Part shown: in pieces, positions 62,814 to 64,000 of the stretch
How the letters are laid out: each line of letters begins with the position of its first letter
Numbering within the stretch: the stretch's first letter is position 1
Assembly: GCA_963565915.1 (NCBI GenBank)
Contig: OY751496.1
Span: 1,736,001 to 1,800,000 of the forward strand
Reading direction: 5' to 3'
Length of the DNA: 64,000 bases
Origin: Entoloma clypeatum
Taxonomy: Eukaryota > Basidiomycota > Agaricomycetes > Agaricales > Entolomataceae
The notes under the pieces: model-generated
Told to the model about the DNA's origin: nothing
Database searches by the model: none
What the model saw: only the letters and a program-made list of their open reading frames with translations
Made by a program: the position numbers and the translations under genes

Positions 62814-63380
62814 TTAAGTACGATGGCGGAACCCGTCATGATGAGCCGTCTTGTAATAGTGGCCGCCACGATGCCCTTGCTTGTATCCCCCGTGACTGTG
62901 ACGGGCACGACCGTACCCATGACGATTATAACCGGCGTGTCCTTTCCTGTCATAGTAGCCTCCATATTGACGACCTTCATAGCCGTAGCTATTATAAGCT
63001 CTCCTCTAAAGGGAATGAATGAATGAATCTACAAAGGTGTTCCAGGTATATATACTTACCTGGATGGAAGAAGAATCGTCGGCTTCTTCCTGGTCGCCTT
63101 CATTGGTGTCGTCGTCGTCATCGTCATCGTCATCATCGTCGTCGTCATCGTCATCGTTATCATCGTTATCATCGACATCTTGCGTATTGTTATAACCGGC
63201 AGCCTGCGCCACACTGGCCGCGGCCGAAGGGTCGAATTGTGCTTGTACTTGCGCGTCAGGTGTGGGCGTCGTGGTAGCAACACTGGCACTGGATGTCTGT
63301 GCATCAGATGCCTGGGGCAGTGCGCTAACAAAAACGAGGCCGGGAGCGAGGGTAAAGAGAAGACACAGGGGTCCTTTCAT
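62814..63380 (-). CDS. Secreted low-complexity protein: Asp run, then Gly/Tyr/His/Arg-rich tail
   Basis: Two minus-strand exons (63380-63060 and 63005-62814) give 170 residues in frame. MKGPLCLLFTLAPGLVFVSA is a signal peptide. Next a Ser/Thr/Ala/Gln-rich segment, then an acidic block (about residues 68-95) with a run of 16 Asp, then TNEGDQEEADDSSSIQ. After the intron the composition flips to basic and aromatic: RRAYNSYGYEGRQYGGYYDR, later RGGHYYKTAHHDGFRHRT. Only one cysteine lies in the whole protein, in the signal peptide, so it has no disulfides. I know no family for it. The Asp block could bind Ca2+ or other cations, the Gly-Tyr-His-rich part could bind metal, polysaccharide or self-associate, and opposite charges in one chain suggest coacervation. 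All of this is inference. It is convergent with the GH12 gene. Confidence 0.75.
63105..63177. repeat. GAC/GAT trinucleotide repeat coding poly-Asp
   Basis: On the plus strand TCG/TCA triplets (GAC/GAT-type Asp codons on the minus strand), broken by a few ATT/GTT variants. It lies inside the secreted protein gene and is expected to vary in length between strains. Confidence 0.85.
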
Positions 63381-64000
63381 GGTGCTCGACGATGGGAATG
63401 AGTGGTGATAGGTAAATTGAGGAAGCAAGACACATCGAAAACATTGCTGTATCTATACCTTGCGTCTGTTAGGAGAATTGTGTTTATTCTTCTGTTTTTT
63501 GAACATATGATTGGAACGACTGACATTGCGATCTCCTGTTTGGTGCATTCCATCGTCATAGGCTTCATATCACAGACTCTCCAGGTGTGGAATAGGGAGG
63601 ACAAGTCCGATTGTGGATTGGACGTGCGAAATGCCCTACGAAGAAGTGAATACACTGCAGGTGCGCCTAGTTCACGCTTCCGTCATACGATACGACTTTT
63701 TGCCCAGAATGCAACCACTGTTCACGGCCACAACGGTCGAAATTGCCAGGTCTGGAATCAGTTTCGGGCTCATATGTGCAAGGTGACTGGCGTTCCACAA
63801 CTTGGAAGCGCGAAGCAGCATCAAATGTCTTTGTCATGATTGCGCGAAAGCCCTGTACTGACAAAGCGAGAATACGCGCAGATATTCTGGTTGACCACCG
63901 GGAAGACAAGGAATCGTACGGTACGTCCCTTGCTCGATGCGAAAGCTGCTGTGAATCTGCACCCCATGGATGCGGACGCGGCAAGCGGCTTCGTGAAATC
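63381..64000. other. Right edge, no gene recognised
   Basis: Upstream region of the Asp-run gene. A minus-strand stretch at 63667-63984 is open to near the edge and could be the end of a gene beginning outside the window, but I see no family signature. Confidence 0.35.

Overview
The window is nuclear DNA of a filamentous basidiomycete, most likely a wood- or litter-decaying agaricomycete. The genes are dense, on both strands, and interrupted by many 47-66 nt GT-AG introns. The content fits: a myosin-motor chitin synthase, a pentafunctional AROM protein, an AA9 lytic polysaccharide monooxygenase, a GH12 glucanase, a LysM protein, two cytochrome P450s and a DUF6534 membrane protein. Gene models were built by hand from splice signals and protein-family conservation. 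Exon coordinates are given where I could close the reading frame arithmetically.

Layout. 1-5.2 kb: 3' end of the GINS subunit PSF1, an intron-containing tRNA-Arg(CCU), a conserved hypothetical gene and an intron-rich DUF6534 gene. 5.2-14 kb (minus strand): LysM protein, ribosome-biogenesis factor UTP22/NOL6, and an intact P450. 15.5-23 kb (plus): a GTPBP-related protein lacking the GTPase, succinate dehydrogenase anchor SDH4, an AA9 LPMO, and a second P450 with an apparent frameshift at its 3' end. 24.3-28.6 kb: a decayed copy of that P450's 3' end, a DAO-type FAD oxidoreductase and a VHS-GAT (GGA-type) sorting adaptor. 28.7-35 kb: the chitin synthase. 35.6-43.9 kb: MO25/hymA (minus), a decayed gene, GNA1 (plus), FAP7/AK6 (minus), a kinase-like relic, RPL24 (plus) and a synaptobrevin (minus). 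44.6-56.9 kb: a Kin4-like kinase, complex I subunit NDUFA2/B8 (minus), a RAX1-like RGS membrane protein, ARO1 (minus), and a small hypothetical gene divergent from ARO1. 57-60 kb: calmodulin followed by a tandem calmodulin paralogue, then a small hypothetical gene. 61-63.4 kb: GH12 and an unusual secreted Asp-run/Gly-Tyr-His-rich protein.

How the parts relate. There is no single pathway cluster. Housekeeping genes alternate with accessory genes (P450s, DAO oxidase, secreted carbohydrate-active enzymes, DUF6534). Several genes bear on the cell wall: GNA1 makes the UDP-GlcNAc precursor, the chitin synthase polymerises it, synaptobrevin and the RAX1-like protein act in secretion and polarity, and the LysM protein is predicted to bind chitin. 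This grouping is inference and may be chance. The most interesting local signals are the 7-nt and 12-nt calmodulin microexons, the tandem calmodulin pair with matched exon structure, the P450 duplication relic and frameshift, and the secreted Asp-run protein.
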